DNA from: SZUA-430 sp044220975
GTDB taxonomy: Bacteria > Pseudomonadota > Alphaproteobacteria > Micropepsales > Micropepsaceae
NCBI GenBank assembly: GCA_044220975.1
Contig: JBGAPZ010000005.1
Location: forward strand, 1 to 64,000
Direction of reading: 5' to 3'
Length of the DNA: 64,000 nt
The translations under genes were made by a program, and so were the position numbers. Shown here one piece after another: positions 37,984 to 47,330 of this stretch. The first letter of the stretch is position 1; the number at the start of each line of letters is the position of its first letter. The notes below the pieces were generated by a model that searched no databases, was not told the DNA's origin, and worked only from the letters and a program-made list of their open reading frames with translations.

Positions 37984-38296
37984 AAGATTCAGTTCCAATG
38001 CAGTTGTTGCATGTGCTGAGCCTTGGACCCGCAATACGCGCGAGACCACCGGCGGCTCAAAACCCTTAACTACGTAACCCCTCGAAACCCTCGTTCAGGT
38101 CCTTCAACCAAATCTCGTAAGCTTGGCTTTGGCTTTCCGGTCCAAGGATGCCTTTGCACCCAATCGGTGGCGGGTTTTCCGCCTTCTAGGCAGCCCCCGC
38201 CTTCAGGCCCGGGCGCCCATCAAAGTCTTCCGTTGTTCGGGCGGCAAGCTAGACCGATTTCCCCGGAGAATCCAAGGGGTTTTTGTGGGTTTTCCG
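37984..38296. other. Intergenic region between prmC and DUF4167
   Basis: About 310 bases on the minus-strand path from prmC to DUF4167. No gene, tRNA or repeat is recognised; it presumably carries the DUF4167 promoter. Confidence 0.4.
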
Positions 38297-39109
38297 CTAG
38301 GCGCCTTGCCCTTGCGGCAACGTGGCCACCATGACGCGGTCGTGACCGGCCAGGTCCTTCACGATGTGCTGCACGCTCAGTCCCTCGTTTCGTAGCGTTT
38401 GTGCGGCGCTTTCGCCTTGGTCGTAGCCGATCTCGATTAACGCGCAGGCGCCTTGTTTCATCATGCGATGGAGTGCGCGCGCGATCGCCTTTATCGCCGC
38501 AAGGCCGTCCGGTCCCGATGTTAGCGCCCCGCGCGGTTCGTGATCGCGGACATCGGGGTCGAGTTGCGCATGGTATGCGTCGGCAATGTATGGCGGGTTT
38601 GCGACGACGAGATCGAAACGCTCATTGGGCGGATGTGCGAAGTCCGCTTCGACGAACGCAATGCGGTCCACGACGTTGTGACGGCGTGCGTTGCGCGCGG
38701 CGACCTCAAGTGCGTCGCGCGAGATGTCGAGACCGACGCCGGTTGCGTTCGGCCACTCGGTCAACAGCGTGACGAGTAGGCAACCCGAACCGGTGCCGAG
38801 ATCGAGGATACGCGCAGGCGGCGTTGCTTTCAGCACCTTGAGCGCGGTTTCGATGAGTGTTTCGGAGTCTGGGCGCGGGATCAAAACGGACGGCGTTACC
38901 TCGAATTCGAGCGACCAGAATTCCTTGCGGCCGAGTATGTAGGCGACCGGTTCGCGCTTTTCGCGGCGCGCGATGAAGGCATCGAATAGGGCCGCTTCTT
39001 TGGCTTCGCGCGCCAGGATGCGGACTTCGCGCATGGGTTCGTCGATACCGGCGGCGGCGAGCCTGGCGGCCGCGGCGCGAAGTGTTTCGACAGATTCCCA
39101 GGCGTTCAT
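38297..39109 (-). CDS. prmC: Peptide chain release factor N5-glutamine methyltransferase
   Basis: 270 residues. The N-terminal helical domain (WESVETLRAAAARLAAAGID, EPVAYILGRKEFW) binds the release factor. The SAM-binding motif is ARILDLGTGSGCLLVTLL, and the catalytic loop VVANPPYIAD is the NPPY signature of N-glutamine methyltransferases. The enzyme methylates the GGQ glutamine of RF1 and RF2. RF1 itself (prfA) lies upstream at 41054, but an opposite-strand gene separates them, so prmC needs its own promoter. Confidence 0.93.
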   Translation of the reverse strand: MNAWESVETLRAAAARLAAAGIDEPMREVRILAREAKEAALFDAFIARREKREPVAYILGRKEFWSLEFEVTPSVLIPRPDSETLIETALKVLKATPPARILDLGTGSGCLLVTLLTEWPNATGVGLDISRDALEVAARNARRHNVVDRIAFVEADFAHPPNERFDLVVANPPYIADAYHAQLDPDVRDHEPRGALTSGPDGLAAIKAIARALHRMMKQGACALIEIGYDQGESAAQTLRNEGLSVQHIVKDLAGHDRVMVATLPQGQGA

Positions 39110-39228
39110 CCGGCCTTGTTAGCAATCCGTTAGGCACAGCGCCAACCGCAATTGGGATCCCGGCCGACCTGACCCTTTGTTCACCGTTGGCGGCGATAAT
39201 CGGCCGTTTCTTTGGCGGGCGGGCTCCC

Positions 39229-41049
39229 ATGAACAACTTTGCGCGCGTATGGCTGATCGCGACAGGGATCGGCGCCGCCATCACTTTGTTTGCGCCGAGC
39301 GTCGTCATCGTCGCTGCGATCACGATCATCGGCCTTCCGCTTGCCTTCGCGTTGATGCTGGCGCCGCTGGCGTTCATCGTGTCGTTCGGCAGCTGGCTTA
39401 TCGGGCGGGCGATCATGTTGGGCCGCACCGGGTATGCGATCGGGTTCGGCGCGATGCTGCTTTTCCTCGCCGTTCCACCTTACATCATCAACGGCAAACT
39501 CGAAGGCAGCGTCGCCTCGTTGGTTGCGCAAGATCTCGACGGCTTGAACAAACCGTTACACGCGAAGGTCATTGCAGTGCGGAGCGACAAGCCTTTGCCG
39601 GTCAACCGCAGCGACACGGCGTGCGATGGGTTTTGCATGCGTGCGTTGATGAACGGCGTGGCAGAGCGCGTTCTTTTCGTGGCGCAAGATTTGAACGAGC
39701 CGTTGAACGCTGCGATGCCGGCACGCTCATTCCGTTTGGAGAAGCGCGCGGAGTGTCCTTCGGTCGAGCTTCGCAACGACCTGGACGAGATCAGGGAAAA
39801 GGATCGGCAACGCGGCTTTGAACGCAAAACTGCGTCCGAATTGATGCAGATCGAAATCGCCATGGGCAACTGTTTGATCGAAGAAACCGTGCCGCTGGGT
39901 ACCGCCGATGTGGTGCTTTCGCGTGGTGCTGTGCATCGCGGGAACTCGGTAATTGCGGCAGGGCTCGACCTTGCAGCAGACACCGTCAACGCCAGCCGGC
40001 TCAGCGTGCATGAGCGCGACGCCAACGGCTTTCGTGAGACCTATCGACAGACGGGTGTCGTTGCGCATCTTCTGACGCCCCTGCTTGCGCCCACGGCAGA
40101 GGGCGGCTCGGAGCTTCGTGCTTATGCGGTGCTGGCGCGAACAACGACGCGCAAGAACCTCGAACCGTATACGAGCGAACCAGATTGGAGCGCCTTCGTG
40201 ACGAAAAAGCTGGGCCTCGATCTTGCGCTACGCGATAGTTCGTCTGAGGAAGCGACGCGGCAAGTTCTGACCAAAGGGGTGGCGAGCATCGGACCCGTCA
40301 GCGACAGCGCCGCCAAACTCGCCGCCGACTTTATCGACGGCCTTTCGCGCAAACGAAAGTTAAGCGCAGAGGAATTCCCGCTCGTGCGCGCGTTGCTGAC
40401 CGATACGCGGTTCAGTGTGCCGCGCGGCGCCTGGGCGGCTGTGCGCTACGCAAGCGATGCCGGCGACGACTATTTCGAAGCGATCGCGGCCTCGATGTTT
40501 CTGCGTCTTGCCAGCATCGCCGACACGGACGACGGTAAGCCCTATCCCGCCTGGCGCGACGAGGCGGGTTACATAGCGGGGGTCGTGCGCGAGCTTCCGG
40601 CGGCGACGGTCTTGAAGCATCGTGCCGACCTCGACTGGCTCGCACGCCAAGAACGGCTAAGGGTTTGGGCTTATCCGGCGCTCGTCCGTTTGGATGAGTT
40701 CGGCGCGGATGCGGCGCCCACGCTGCTTTGGCTGATGGACGAAGCCGTGCGTCTGAAAGAGAGCGCCGGCAGCGATTGGAACAACATCTACGTCGCAGGG
40801 TTGACCGGTCTTTGCCGTATGGGTGCCACGGGCCGCGCGATGGTCGAGCCGATGTACGAGCGACTCAACGCCGGGGTCATGGTCAAGTACGGGAGTTACT
40901 GGGACCTGACGATCCAAACGCTCGTCGGCATGGGCGCCGATCCGCACGAGATGTGGGGGCACTTGCAGACGGACGACCGAAACCACACACAGGAACGCTT
41001 CGCACGCGAAGTAACGCGTGCCCAGAAGAAACGCGAGTGCACATACTGA
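39229..41049 (+). CDS. Large membrane-anchored protein of unknown function between prfA and prmC
   Basis: The start is ATG 39229 (MNNFARVWLIATGIGAAITL); the frame extends upstream to 39082 over the prmC start but without a better signal. The first 90 residues hold three or four membrane helices, and the remaining 510 residues are mainly soluble. The last third is helical (SAEEFPLVRALLTDTRF, VLKHRADLDWLARQE, TLLWLMDEAVRLKESAG, MVEPMYERLNAG) and may be HEAT-like. Cys are few but DTACDGFCMRAL has a close pair. No family is recognised. It runs against both neighbours and ends 4 bases before the prfA stop. Confidence 0.65.
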   Translation: MNNFARVWLIATGIGAAITLFAPSVVIVAAITIIGLPLAFALMLAPLAFIVSFGSWLIGRAIMLGRTGYAIGFGAMLLFLAVPPYIINGKLEGSVASLVAQDLDGLNKPLHAKVIAVRSDKPLPVNRSDTACDGFCMRALMNGVAERVLFVAQDLNEPLNAAMPARSFRLEKRAECPSVELRNDLDEIREKDRQRGFERKTASELMQIEIAMGNCLIEETVPLGTADVVLSRGAVHRGNSVIAAGLDLAADTVNASRLSVHERDANGFRETYRQTGVVAHLLTPLLAPTAEGGSELRAYAVLARTTTRKNLEPYTSEPDWSAFVTKKLGLDLALRDSSSEEATRQVLTKGVASIGPVSDSAAKLAADFIDGLSRKRKLSAEEFPLVRALLTDTRFSVPRGAWAAVRYASDAGDDYFEAIAASMFLRLASIADTDDGKPYPAWRDEAGYIAGVVRELPAATVLKHRADLDWLARQERLRVWAYPALVRLDEFGADAAPTLLWLMDEAVRLKESAGSDWNNIYVAGLTGLCRMGATGRAMVEPMYERLNAGVMVKYGSYWDLTIQTLVGMGADPHEMWGHLQTDDRNHTQERFAREVTRAQKKRECTY

Positions 41050-41053
41050 TGCG

Positions 41054-42127
41054 TCAGTTCGGCGTTTCGTCGAGTTGGGCGAGGCGCTTGGCCTGGTCGT
41101 CGCTGACAAGCGCATCGATGATCTTGCCGAGGTTCACACCCTGCATCACTTGATCAAGCTCATAGAGCGTCAGGTTGATGCGGTGATCGGTGCAGCGGCC
41201 TTGTGGGAAATTGTAGGTGCGGATGCGCTCCGACCGGTCGCCGGAGCCGACTTGTTCTTTACGATCTGCGGCGCGTTCCTTGTCTTTGCGTTCGCGTTCG
41301 GCGTCGTAGATCCGGGCCTTTAGGATCTTCATCGCCTTCGCTTTGTTCTTGTGCTGCGATTTTTCTTCCTGCATCGCGACGACGACGCCGGTGGGCATAT
41401 GCGTGATGCGCACCGCGCTTTCGGTCTTGTTGACGTGCTGACCGCCCGCACCGGATGCGCGATAGACGTCGATGCGCAGGTCGCTTTCGTTGATTTCGAT
41501 ATCGACGTCTTCGGCTTCGGGCATGACGGCAACGGTCGCAGCTGATGTATGGATGCGGCCCTGCGCTTCCGTTGCGGGTACGCGCTGCACGCGGTGGACG
41601 CCGGACTCGTATTTCAGCTTCGCGAAGACGCCGTTGCCGTTGACGGAGCAGATCACCTCTTTGTAGCCGCCGAGATCGGAGGCGCTTTCCGACATGACCT
41701 CGAACTGCCAGCCCTGTAGCTGCGCGTAACGGCGGTACATGTTCAGCAGATCAGCCGCGAACAGTGCCGCTTCGTCCCCGCCGGTGCCCGCGCGGATTTC
41801 CAGAAAGGCCGAACCTGCGTCGGCCGAGTCTTTCGGCAGCATCAGGATCGAGAGTTCGCGTTCGACCTCAGGCAGGGTGCGCTTCAGTTCGACAAGTTCG
41901 TCGCCCGCCATAGCACGCACATCTGGATCGGGGTCGGACGCAAGCTGACCCAGGTGCGTTACCTCGGCGCGCATCTTCTGCACCTGTTTGGCCTTCGCGA
42001 CGATGGGACCGAGGTCCGAATACTCTTTCGCCAATTTGACAAAAGCCGCCCCAGGATCGGAAGCCATGCGGGCTTCGATCTCAGAATAGCGGTCGAGAAT
42101 GCGCTCGATTTGTGCGGACGCGATCAA
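41054..42127 (-). CDS. prfA: Peptide chain release factor 1
   Basis: The start is TTG 42127 (IASAQIERILDRYSEIEARM), with GAAAGAG about 6 bases upstream; no in-frame ATG fits. The 357-residue length is standard. HRVQRVPATEAQGRIHTSA contains the PAT tripeptide that reads UAG/UAA, and RASGAGGQHVNKTESAVRIT contains the GGQ motif that triggers peptidyl-tRNA hydrolysis. The GGQ glutamine is the PrmC target. It begins 18 bases after ispG on the same strand, so ispG-prfA is probably an operon. Confidence 0.94.
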   Translation of the reverse strand: MIASAQIERILDRYSEIEARMASDPGAAFVKLAKEYSDLGPIVAKAKQVQKMRAEVTHLGQLASDPDPDVRAMAGDELVELKRTLPEVERELSILMLPKDSADAGSAFLEIRAGTGGDEAALFAADLLNMYRRYAQLQGWQFEVMSESASDLGGYKEVICSVNGNGVFAKLKYESGVHRVQRVPATEAQGRIHTSAATVAVMPEAEDVDIEINESDLRIDVYRASGAGGQHVNKTESAVRITHMPTGVVVAMQEEKSQHKNKAKAMKILKARIYDAERERKDKERAADRKEQVGSGDRSERIRTYNFPQGRCTDHRINLTLYELDQVMQGVNLGKIIDALVSDDQAKRLAQLDETPN

Positions 42128-42145
42128 GGTCGACTCTTTCGGTAG

Positions 42146-43273
42146 CTACTTCGCGGGGACGAGTGCGGGCTTTTCACGCTTGGCTTCGATTTCGGCCGCA
42201 CGCTTTTCGACGAGGGCGACGATGTGTTCGACAAGCTTGTCGTTGTCCATCTTGTGGTCGGGTTTGCCGGCGACGTAGACCATGCCGGAACCTGCCCCGC
42301 CGCCGGTGAAACCCAAGTCGGTTTGCGCGGCTTCGCCTGGGCCGTTGACGACGCAGCCAATGATCGACAGCGACATCGGGGTCGTGATGTGCTTCAGGCG
42401 GTCTTCGATAATGGCGACGGTCTTGATGACGTCGAAGCCTTGGCGTGCGCAGGACGGGCACGCGATGACGTTGACGCCGCGGTGACGCAGGCCCAGCGAT
42501 TTCAGAATATCGAAACCGACGCGGATTTCTTCGACCGGATCGGCCGACAGCGAGACGCGGATGGTGTCGCCGATGCCGGCCCACAACAGCGAGCCGATGC
42601 CGATCGACGATTTCACGGTGCCGGACATGAGACCACCCGCCTCCGTCACGCCGAGATGCAGTGGGTAGTCGCACGCCTCAGCGAGGCCTTGGTAGGCGGC
42701 GACGGCCAAGAACACGTCGCTCGCCTTTACGCTGATCTTGAATTCGCGGAAATCGTTGTCTTCCAGGATGCGCGCGTGGTTCAGGGCGCTTTCGACCATC
42801 GCCTCGGGGCATGGTTCGCCGTAGCGCTCAAGCAGTTCCTTCTCCAGCGAGCCGGCGTTGACACCGATGCGCATCGAGCAGCCGTGGTCTTTCGCGGCTT
42901 GCACGACCTCGCGCACGCGCTGAGGGGAACCGATGTTGCCCGGATTGATGCGCAAGCAGGCTGCGCCGCCCCTTGCGGCTTCGATCGCGCGTTTGTAGTG
43001 GAAGTGGATGTCGGCGACGATCGGCACCTGCACCGCGCGCACGATTGCCGGAAGTGCGGCCGTCGACTCTTCATCGGGGCACGAGACGCGCACGATATCG
43101 GCGCCGGCCGCTTCCAGTGCCTTGATTTGGCGGATGGTGGCGTTCGCGTCCGAGGTCAGCGTGTTCGTCATCGACTGCACGGTGATCGGCGCGTCGCCGC
43201 CAACCTCAACGTTGCCCACGCGGATCTTGCGGCTTTTCCGGCGGGCGATGTCGCGGTAGGGACGGATGCTCAT
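42146..43273 (-). CDS. ispG: 4-hydroxy-3-methylbut-2-enyl-diphosphate synthase (flavodoxin)
   Basis: I start at ATG 43273 (MSIRPYRDIARRKSRKIRVG), the usual IspG N-terminus; an ATG at 43327 would add 18 residues. The 375-residue protein has the TIM-barrel part (APITVQSMTNTLTSDANATI, IVADIHFHYKRAI, LRINPGNIG) and the C-terminal 4Fe-4S domain with cysteines in VIACPSCARQG and SIIGCVVNGPGEA. It catalyses the seventh step of the MEP isoprenoid pathway, converting methylerythritol cyclodiphosphate to HMBPP in the cytoplasm. It is the first gene of the ispG-prfA unit. Confidence 0.93.
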   Translation of the reverse strand: MSIRPYRDIARRKSRKIRVGNVEVGGDAPITVQSMTNTLTSDANATIRQIKALEAAGADIVRVSCPDEESTAALPAIVRAVQVPIVADIHFHYKRAIEAARGGAACLRINPGNIGSPQRVREVVQAAKDHGCSMRIGVNAGSLEKELLERYGEPCPEAMVESALNHARILEDNDFREFKISVKASDVFLAVAAYQGLAEACDYPLHLGVTEAGGLMSGTVKSSIGIGSLLWAGIGDTIRVSLSADPVEEIRVGFDILKSLGLRHRGVNVIACPSCARQGFDVIKTVAIIEDRLKHITTPMSLSIIGCVVNGPGEAAQTDLGFTGGGAGSGMVYVAGKPDHKMDNDKLVEHIVALVEKRAAEIEAKREKPALVPAK

Positions 43274-43393
43274 AAGGCTAGAGATAGCAACATGACCTCG
43301 CCCTAGGAAGGTGGCGGGAGCGCGCATTTAAACCTTTGAAACCTATGTTCTTTACGCTTTCCCGAGGCCCGATGGGCTCGTCTCGGGGTCTTT

Positions 43394-44152
43394 ATGAACG
43401 ACACGCCTTCTTTCGCCTTGGATATTCGAGGCCTTCGCAAATCGTTCGATCGTCATCACGCGGTCGCGGGGCTGAACCTGTCGGTGCGGCGGGGCGAGTT
43501 CTACATGCTGCTCGGGCCCAATGGTGCGGGCAAGACGACGACGCTCAGGATGGTCAGCGGGCTGTTGCAGCCGGACGATGGGGCGATCTCGATCTTCGGC
43601 GTCGACGCAAGGCTCGATCAAGTGGCGGCAAAGCGCATCGTAGGCTGGTTGTCGGACGAACCGATGATCTACGACAAGCTGACGCCGGTCGAATATTTAG
43701 AATTCGTCGCGGGGCTCTGGAGCGTCGAGGCAGCGCTCGCTGAGATGCGCGCTAAGGATCTCATCGGCTGGCTTGGTCTTGAGAAGGTGGCGCACACGCG
43801 GTGCGAAGGGTTTTCCCGCGGCATGCGCCAGAAGGTGGCACTGGCCGGGGCGTTGGTGCACGAGCCGAAACTGATCATCCTCGACGAGCCGCTGACAGGG
43901 CTGGATGCGGGCAGCGCGCGTCTTGTCAAAGAGGTTCTGACGGCACGCGTGCGCGCCGGCGCGACCGTCATCATGACGACGCACATTCTTGAGATTGCGG
44001 AGCGGATGGCCGATCGCATCGGCGTGATCGCGAGTGGGCGGTTGATTGCGGAAGGTACACTTAGCGAGCTTCGCGCGCGTATCGGGAGCGGGGACACGCC
44101 GCTTGAAGAGTTGTTCTTAGCGATCGTTGCCGAGGATGCGGCCGCGGCATGA
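43394..44152 (+). CDS. ABC transporter ATP-binding protein
   Basis: 252 residues with all ABC motifs: Walker A MLLGPNGAGKTTTL, Q-loop position at VGWLSDEPMIY (Asp/Glu region instead of a clear Gln), signature FSRGMRQKVALA, Walker B LIILDEPLTGLDAGS, and MTTHILEIAE with the switch His. The signature begins FSRGM rather than LSGGQ, as in other ABC-2-type exporters. It overlaps the permease gene by four bases (ATGA), so the two are co-translated. Cargo unknown. Confidence 0.9.
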   Translation: MNDTPSFALDIRGLRKSFDRHHAVAGLNLSVRRGEFYMLLGPNGAGKTTTLRMVSGLLQPDDGAISIFGVDARLDQVAAKRIVGWLSDEPMIYDKLTPVEYLEFVAGLWSVEAALAEMRAKDLIGWLGLEKVAHTRCEGFSRGMRQKVALAGALVHEPKLIILDEPLTGLDAGSARLVKEVLTARVRAGATVIMTTHILEIAERMADRIGVIASGRLIAEGTLSELRARIGSGDTPLEELFLAIVAEDAAAA

Positions 44153-45699
44153 GTGTCGGCATCCCCGGATCGATCGCGTGGTTCGCCGCGCACGAACTGC
44201 GCCTCGCCTGGCGCGAGGCATTGGCGATGCTTACGGGCGGCAAGGTCGAGCGGTTGCGAAAAGTTGCGGCGGGCGTCGGCATTTTCGTTATCTTTATGCA
44301 TGTCGTCGCCTATTTTGCGTTGCGCCTCGTTGCAGGTGCAGGCGTACCGAACGACCTGCCGACGCTTGTCGCCGTGACCGCGGGTTTGCTGCTCTCAGGC
44401 ACTGCGATCCTATCGCAGGCGATGGAGAGCGTGACGCGCACGTTCTACACGCGCTCCGACCTTGAGCTTATTTTGAGTTCGCCCGCGCGGGCGCATCGGC
44501 TCTTCGCCGTTCGGATTTGCGCGATTGCGTTGTCGGTCGGCGCGATGTCTCTGCTGTTCATTGGACCGTTCATCGACGTGATGGCTTGGCAGAACGGCCC
44601 GCACTGGCTGGGCGCCTATAGTGTTGTGCTTGCCGTGTCGCTCTTAGCGACGGCGCTCGCGGCTGCGCTCACCGCCGCAATGTTTCAGACCATCGGGCCG
44701 CGGCGCACGCGCCTCGTCGCGCAGATCGTCGGTGCGGTGATCGGCGGGCTGTTTGTCATCGGGCTGCAAATCGCGGCTTTGTTCTCGACGGGAACGATGT
44801 CGCGGCTTTCTTTTCTGCAGTCTGAGGTCGTCCTTGCGCATGTGCCCGAAATTGACAGTCTGGCGTGGTGGCCGGCACGGGCTGCGCTGGGCGATGTCTC
44901 GTCGATGGTTGTCGTCGGCCTTCTGAGCTTCGTCGCGTTTGCGGCAACGACCGCGCTGCTCGTGCCGCGCTTTGCGATGTATGTGGTGGCCGCATCGAGC
45001 GTTTCGCGCGGGACTACCGTCAGCCACGGCCGCGAGCGCAGATTTCGCGTGCAAGCGGCGTCGGCGGCGTTGCGGCGCAAGGAGCGTCTGCTGCTGGTTC
45101 GCGATCCATGGCTGTTGTCGCAGTCGCTGCTTCAGGTGCTCTATCTGCTGCCGCCGGCCTTGATGCTTTGGCACAGCTTTGGAAGCGACAGCGGCATTGC
45201 GGTTGTTTTGGTGCCGGTGCTTGTCATGTCGGCCGGGCAACTTTCCGGCGGGCTAGCGTGGTTGACACTGTGCGGAGAAGACGCGCCTGACTTGGTGCTT
45301 ACGGCGCCGGTGCCCGGCACTCAATTGCTGCGCGCGAAGGTCGAGGCGGTGATGCAGTGCGTGGCCGTGGTGTTCTGCCCCTTCGCTGTCGCTCTTGCGT
45401 TCAGCTCACAGGGTGCTGCGGTTGTCGCCGTGCTCGGTGTGTTCGCGTCGGCTGCGTCTGCGACGACTATACAGTTTTGGTTCCGTACGCAGGCAAAGCG
45501 CAGCCAGTTCCGGCGGCGGCATACGTCATCGCGGATCGCGACGTTGTCCGAGGCGTTTTCGTCGATCAGTTGGGCCGGCACGGCGGCGGTTGCCGCATCG
45601 GGTAGTTGGCTTGCCGTCATTCTGGTCGCGATCTCGGCGAGCATCCTTCTCGTCGTCAGATCGTTGGCGGGCGCGCGGGACCGCTCCCTAGAAGCTTGA
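44149..45699 (+). CDS. ABC transporter permease (ABC-2-like, 516 residues)
   Basis: A polytopic protein with about 12 hydrophobic segments (for example GIFVIFMHVVAYFALRL, LLATALAAALTAAMFQTI, GAVIGGLFVIGLQIAALF). A cytoplasmic loop holds RKERLLLVRDPWLLSQSLLQ, the type of segment that contacts the ATPase in large ABC permeases. The double-length architecture suggests two fused permease halves. It is translated from the ATGA overlap with the ATPase. The stop overlaps the convergent DUF924 gene by 12 bases. Function unassigned. Confidence 0.85.
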   Translation: MSVGIPGSIAWFAAHELRLAWREALAMLTGGKVERLRKVAAGVGIFVIFMHVVAYFALRLVAGAGVPNDLPTLVAVTAGLLLSGTAILSQAMESVTRTFYTRSDLELILSSPARAHRLFAVRICAIALSVGAMSLLFIGPFIDVMAWQNGPHWLGAYSVVLAVSLLATALAAALTAAMFQTIGPRRTRLVAQIVGAVIGGLFVIGLQIAALFSTGTMSRLSFLQSEVVLAHVPEIDSLAWWPARAALGDVSSMVVVGLLSFVAFAATTALLVPRFAMYVVAASSVSRGTTVSHGRERRFRVQAASAALRRKERLLLVRDPWLLSQSLLQVLYLLPPALMLWHSFGSDSGIAVVLVPVLVMSAGQLSGGLAWLTLCGEDAPDLVLTAPVPGTQLLRAKVEAVMQCVAVVFCPFAVALAFSSQGAAVVAVLGVFASAASATTIQFWFRTQAKRSQFRRRHTSSRIATLSEAFSSISWAGTAAVAASGSWLAVILVAISASILLVVRSLAGARDRSLEA

Positions 45700-46278
45700 A
45701 CCCGGCACTTTTAGGAATGCTTCTTCTTCAGGCGTGCTTTGTCGTCCCAGTATTGCGTTGCGGTGGGGAAAGCGGCCGAAGCGGGCGATGACGGCGTGAT
45801 GGCGCTGGGCCCAGTTGAGCAGGTCGGCGTGTTGCGGTTCGTCGCGCGCCAATTGCCCGAAGAGACGTAGCGACTCTTCCTGCGTCTGCAAGTTTTCCGC
45901 GTGTTCGAACGGTAGATAGACGAACATCCTACGTACGCCCGGTAGCGTTCGATCGCGGCCTTCACCAACAAGGGCGCGCGCGGCGCTTAGCGCCTGTGCG
46001 TCGCCTGCGAAAGCACGCGGCGTGTCGCGGAACGCGTTGCGCGTGAATTGGTCGAGGACGAGGATTTGGGCGACGGCACCCTCGGCGGTCGTGCTCCAGG
46101 GCGCTAACCTGCCCTCTAGGGCCTCTTCGATCAGCGTTGCAAAACGCGTGCGGATTTCAGCGTCGAATGCGTTGTCTTTGCGAAACCATTCCGGACGCGT
46201 CTTGTTGTGGTGTGCGTCGCCTGATGCGCCGAACCAGAACGCAAGAACATCGCCGATGCGGGCGTCCGCTTCAGACAT
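45688..46278 (-). CDS. DUF924 family protein
   Basis: 196 residues matching the DUF924 pattern: VLAFWFGASGD at the start, PEWFRKDNAFDAEIRTRF, ILVLDQFTRNAFRDTPRAFA, MFVYLPFEHAENLQTQEESL and WAQRHHAVIARFGRFPHRNA with the final LGRQSTPEEEAFL. These all-helical proteins are widespread; their biochemical role is unknown. It overlaps the end of the dehydratase gene by 8 bases on the same strand, indicating co-translation. Confidence 0.9.
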   Translation of the reverse strand: MSEADARIGDVLAFWFGASGDAHHNKTRPEWFRKDNAFDAEIRTRFATLIEEALEGRLAPWSTTAEGAVAQILVLDQFTRNAFRDTPRAFAGDAQALSAARALVGEGRDRTLPGVRRMFVYLPFEHAENLQTQEESLRLFGQLARDEPQHADLLNWAQRHHAVIARFGRFPHRNAILGRQSTPEEEAFLKVPGSSF

Positions 46279-47239
46279 CGATCAGCTCGGCAAATTTCTT
46301 CAGATCGAGATTGCCGCCCGAGACGACGCAGACGATGGGGCCCGGGCCCACCTTGCCGGTGAGCGCAGCAGCGAGCGGCAGGGCGCCTGCGCCTTCCGCG
46401 ATCACGCGCGCCTTTTCCGCCATCAGGCGCATGGCTTTGCGCGTTTCGTCGAGGGTTACGACGATTGCGCCATCGACGACCGGTTTCATGCGCTCCCACA
46501 TGCGCGGGAAAACGCTGCGCCCGCCAGCGCCGTCGACGAACGACGCCTGCCAATCCGGAAATGCGCTGGGCTTTCCTTCTTTGCGCGACAGAGCGTAGGG
46601 GGCTGCCGTTTCGGGTTCGGCACCCCAGACTTTGATCGCCGGATTCTTTGCCCGCATGACGCTGCCGACCGCCGTGATCAGGCCGCCGCCGCCGATGCCG
46701 CACACGACGGCCGCAGTTTCTGGAGCATCTTCCAAAATCTCGAGCGCGAGCGCGGCGTGACCGGCGATGAAGTTGTGATCGTCGAACGGATGAATAAACG
46801 TGCCCGAGACGCCATCGAACGTGTGTGTTTCGACCGCTTTCCAAGCGACATCGTAGGGAACCAGAACCAAATTCGCACCGAGAGCGCGCATGCGATCGAT
46901 CTTGGCTTGCGGGGCGGTTTCGATCGCAACAACTGTGCACGCGACGCCAGCGGCGCGCGCTGCGTAGGCGACGCCCTGCCCCGCGTTGCCTGCGCTAACC
47001 GTCCATACGCCGCGCTCGCGCTCAGTACCGGTTAGCATCGCGACGGCATTTGCGGCGCCGCGCAGCTTGTAGGCGTTGATCGGCTGCAGATTTTCGAGCT
47101 TCAGCCGGATGTCAGGGTTTTTACCGCCCAAGTCCAACTTCACGAGCGGCGTTCGAAGGATGGTGCCGGCAATGCGCGCGCGCGCGGCTTCGACGTCTGC
47201 AAGACTGATCGGACGCACCGGCGGCAAGTGATCGTACAT
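46271..47239 (-). CDS. Threonine/serine dehydratase family PLP enzyme
   Basis: 322 residues, fold type II PLP. PINAYKLRGAANAV carries the Schiff-base Lys (the usual form is SFKxRGA), SAGNAGQGVAYAAR is the substrate loop, VCGIGGGGLITAVG is the phosphate-binding Gly loop, and VSGGNLDLKKFAEL ends the core. It lacks an ACT or regulatory domain, so it resembles catabolic threonine or serine/3-hydroxyaspartate dehydratases rather than biosynthetic IlvA. The exact substrate cannot be told. It is co-transcribed with the DUF924 gene (8-base overlap). Confidence 0.87.
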   Translation of the reverse strand: MYDHLPPVRPISLADVEAARARIAGTILRTPLVKLDLGGKNPDIRLKLENLQPINAYKLRGAANAVAMLTGTERERGVWTVSAGNAGQGVAYAARAAGVACTVVAIETAPQAKIDRMRALGANLVLVPYDVAWKAVETHTFDGVSGTFIHPFDDHNFIAGHAALALEILEDAPETAAVVCGIGGGGLITAVGSVMRAKNPAIKVWGAEPETAAPYALSRKEGKPSAFPDWQASFVDGAGGRSVFPRMWERMKPVVDGAIVVTLDETRKAMRLMAEKARVIAEGAGALPLAAALTGKVGPGPIVCVVSGGNLDLKKFAELIDV

Positions 47240-47330
47240 CGGCGCTCTCGCTCAGGTCGTGGGTTCGGGCCGTAAGCTCGGCCTGAACCCTACCTGAGGT
47301 CAACCAGCGGCTTCAGCCCGCGGAAACCGG

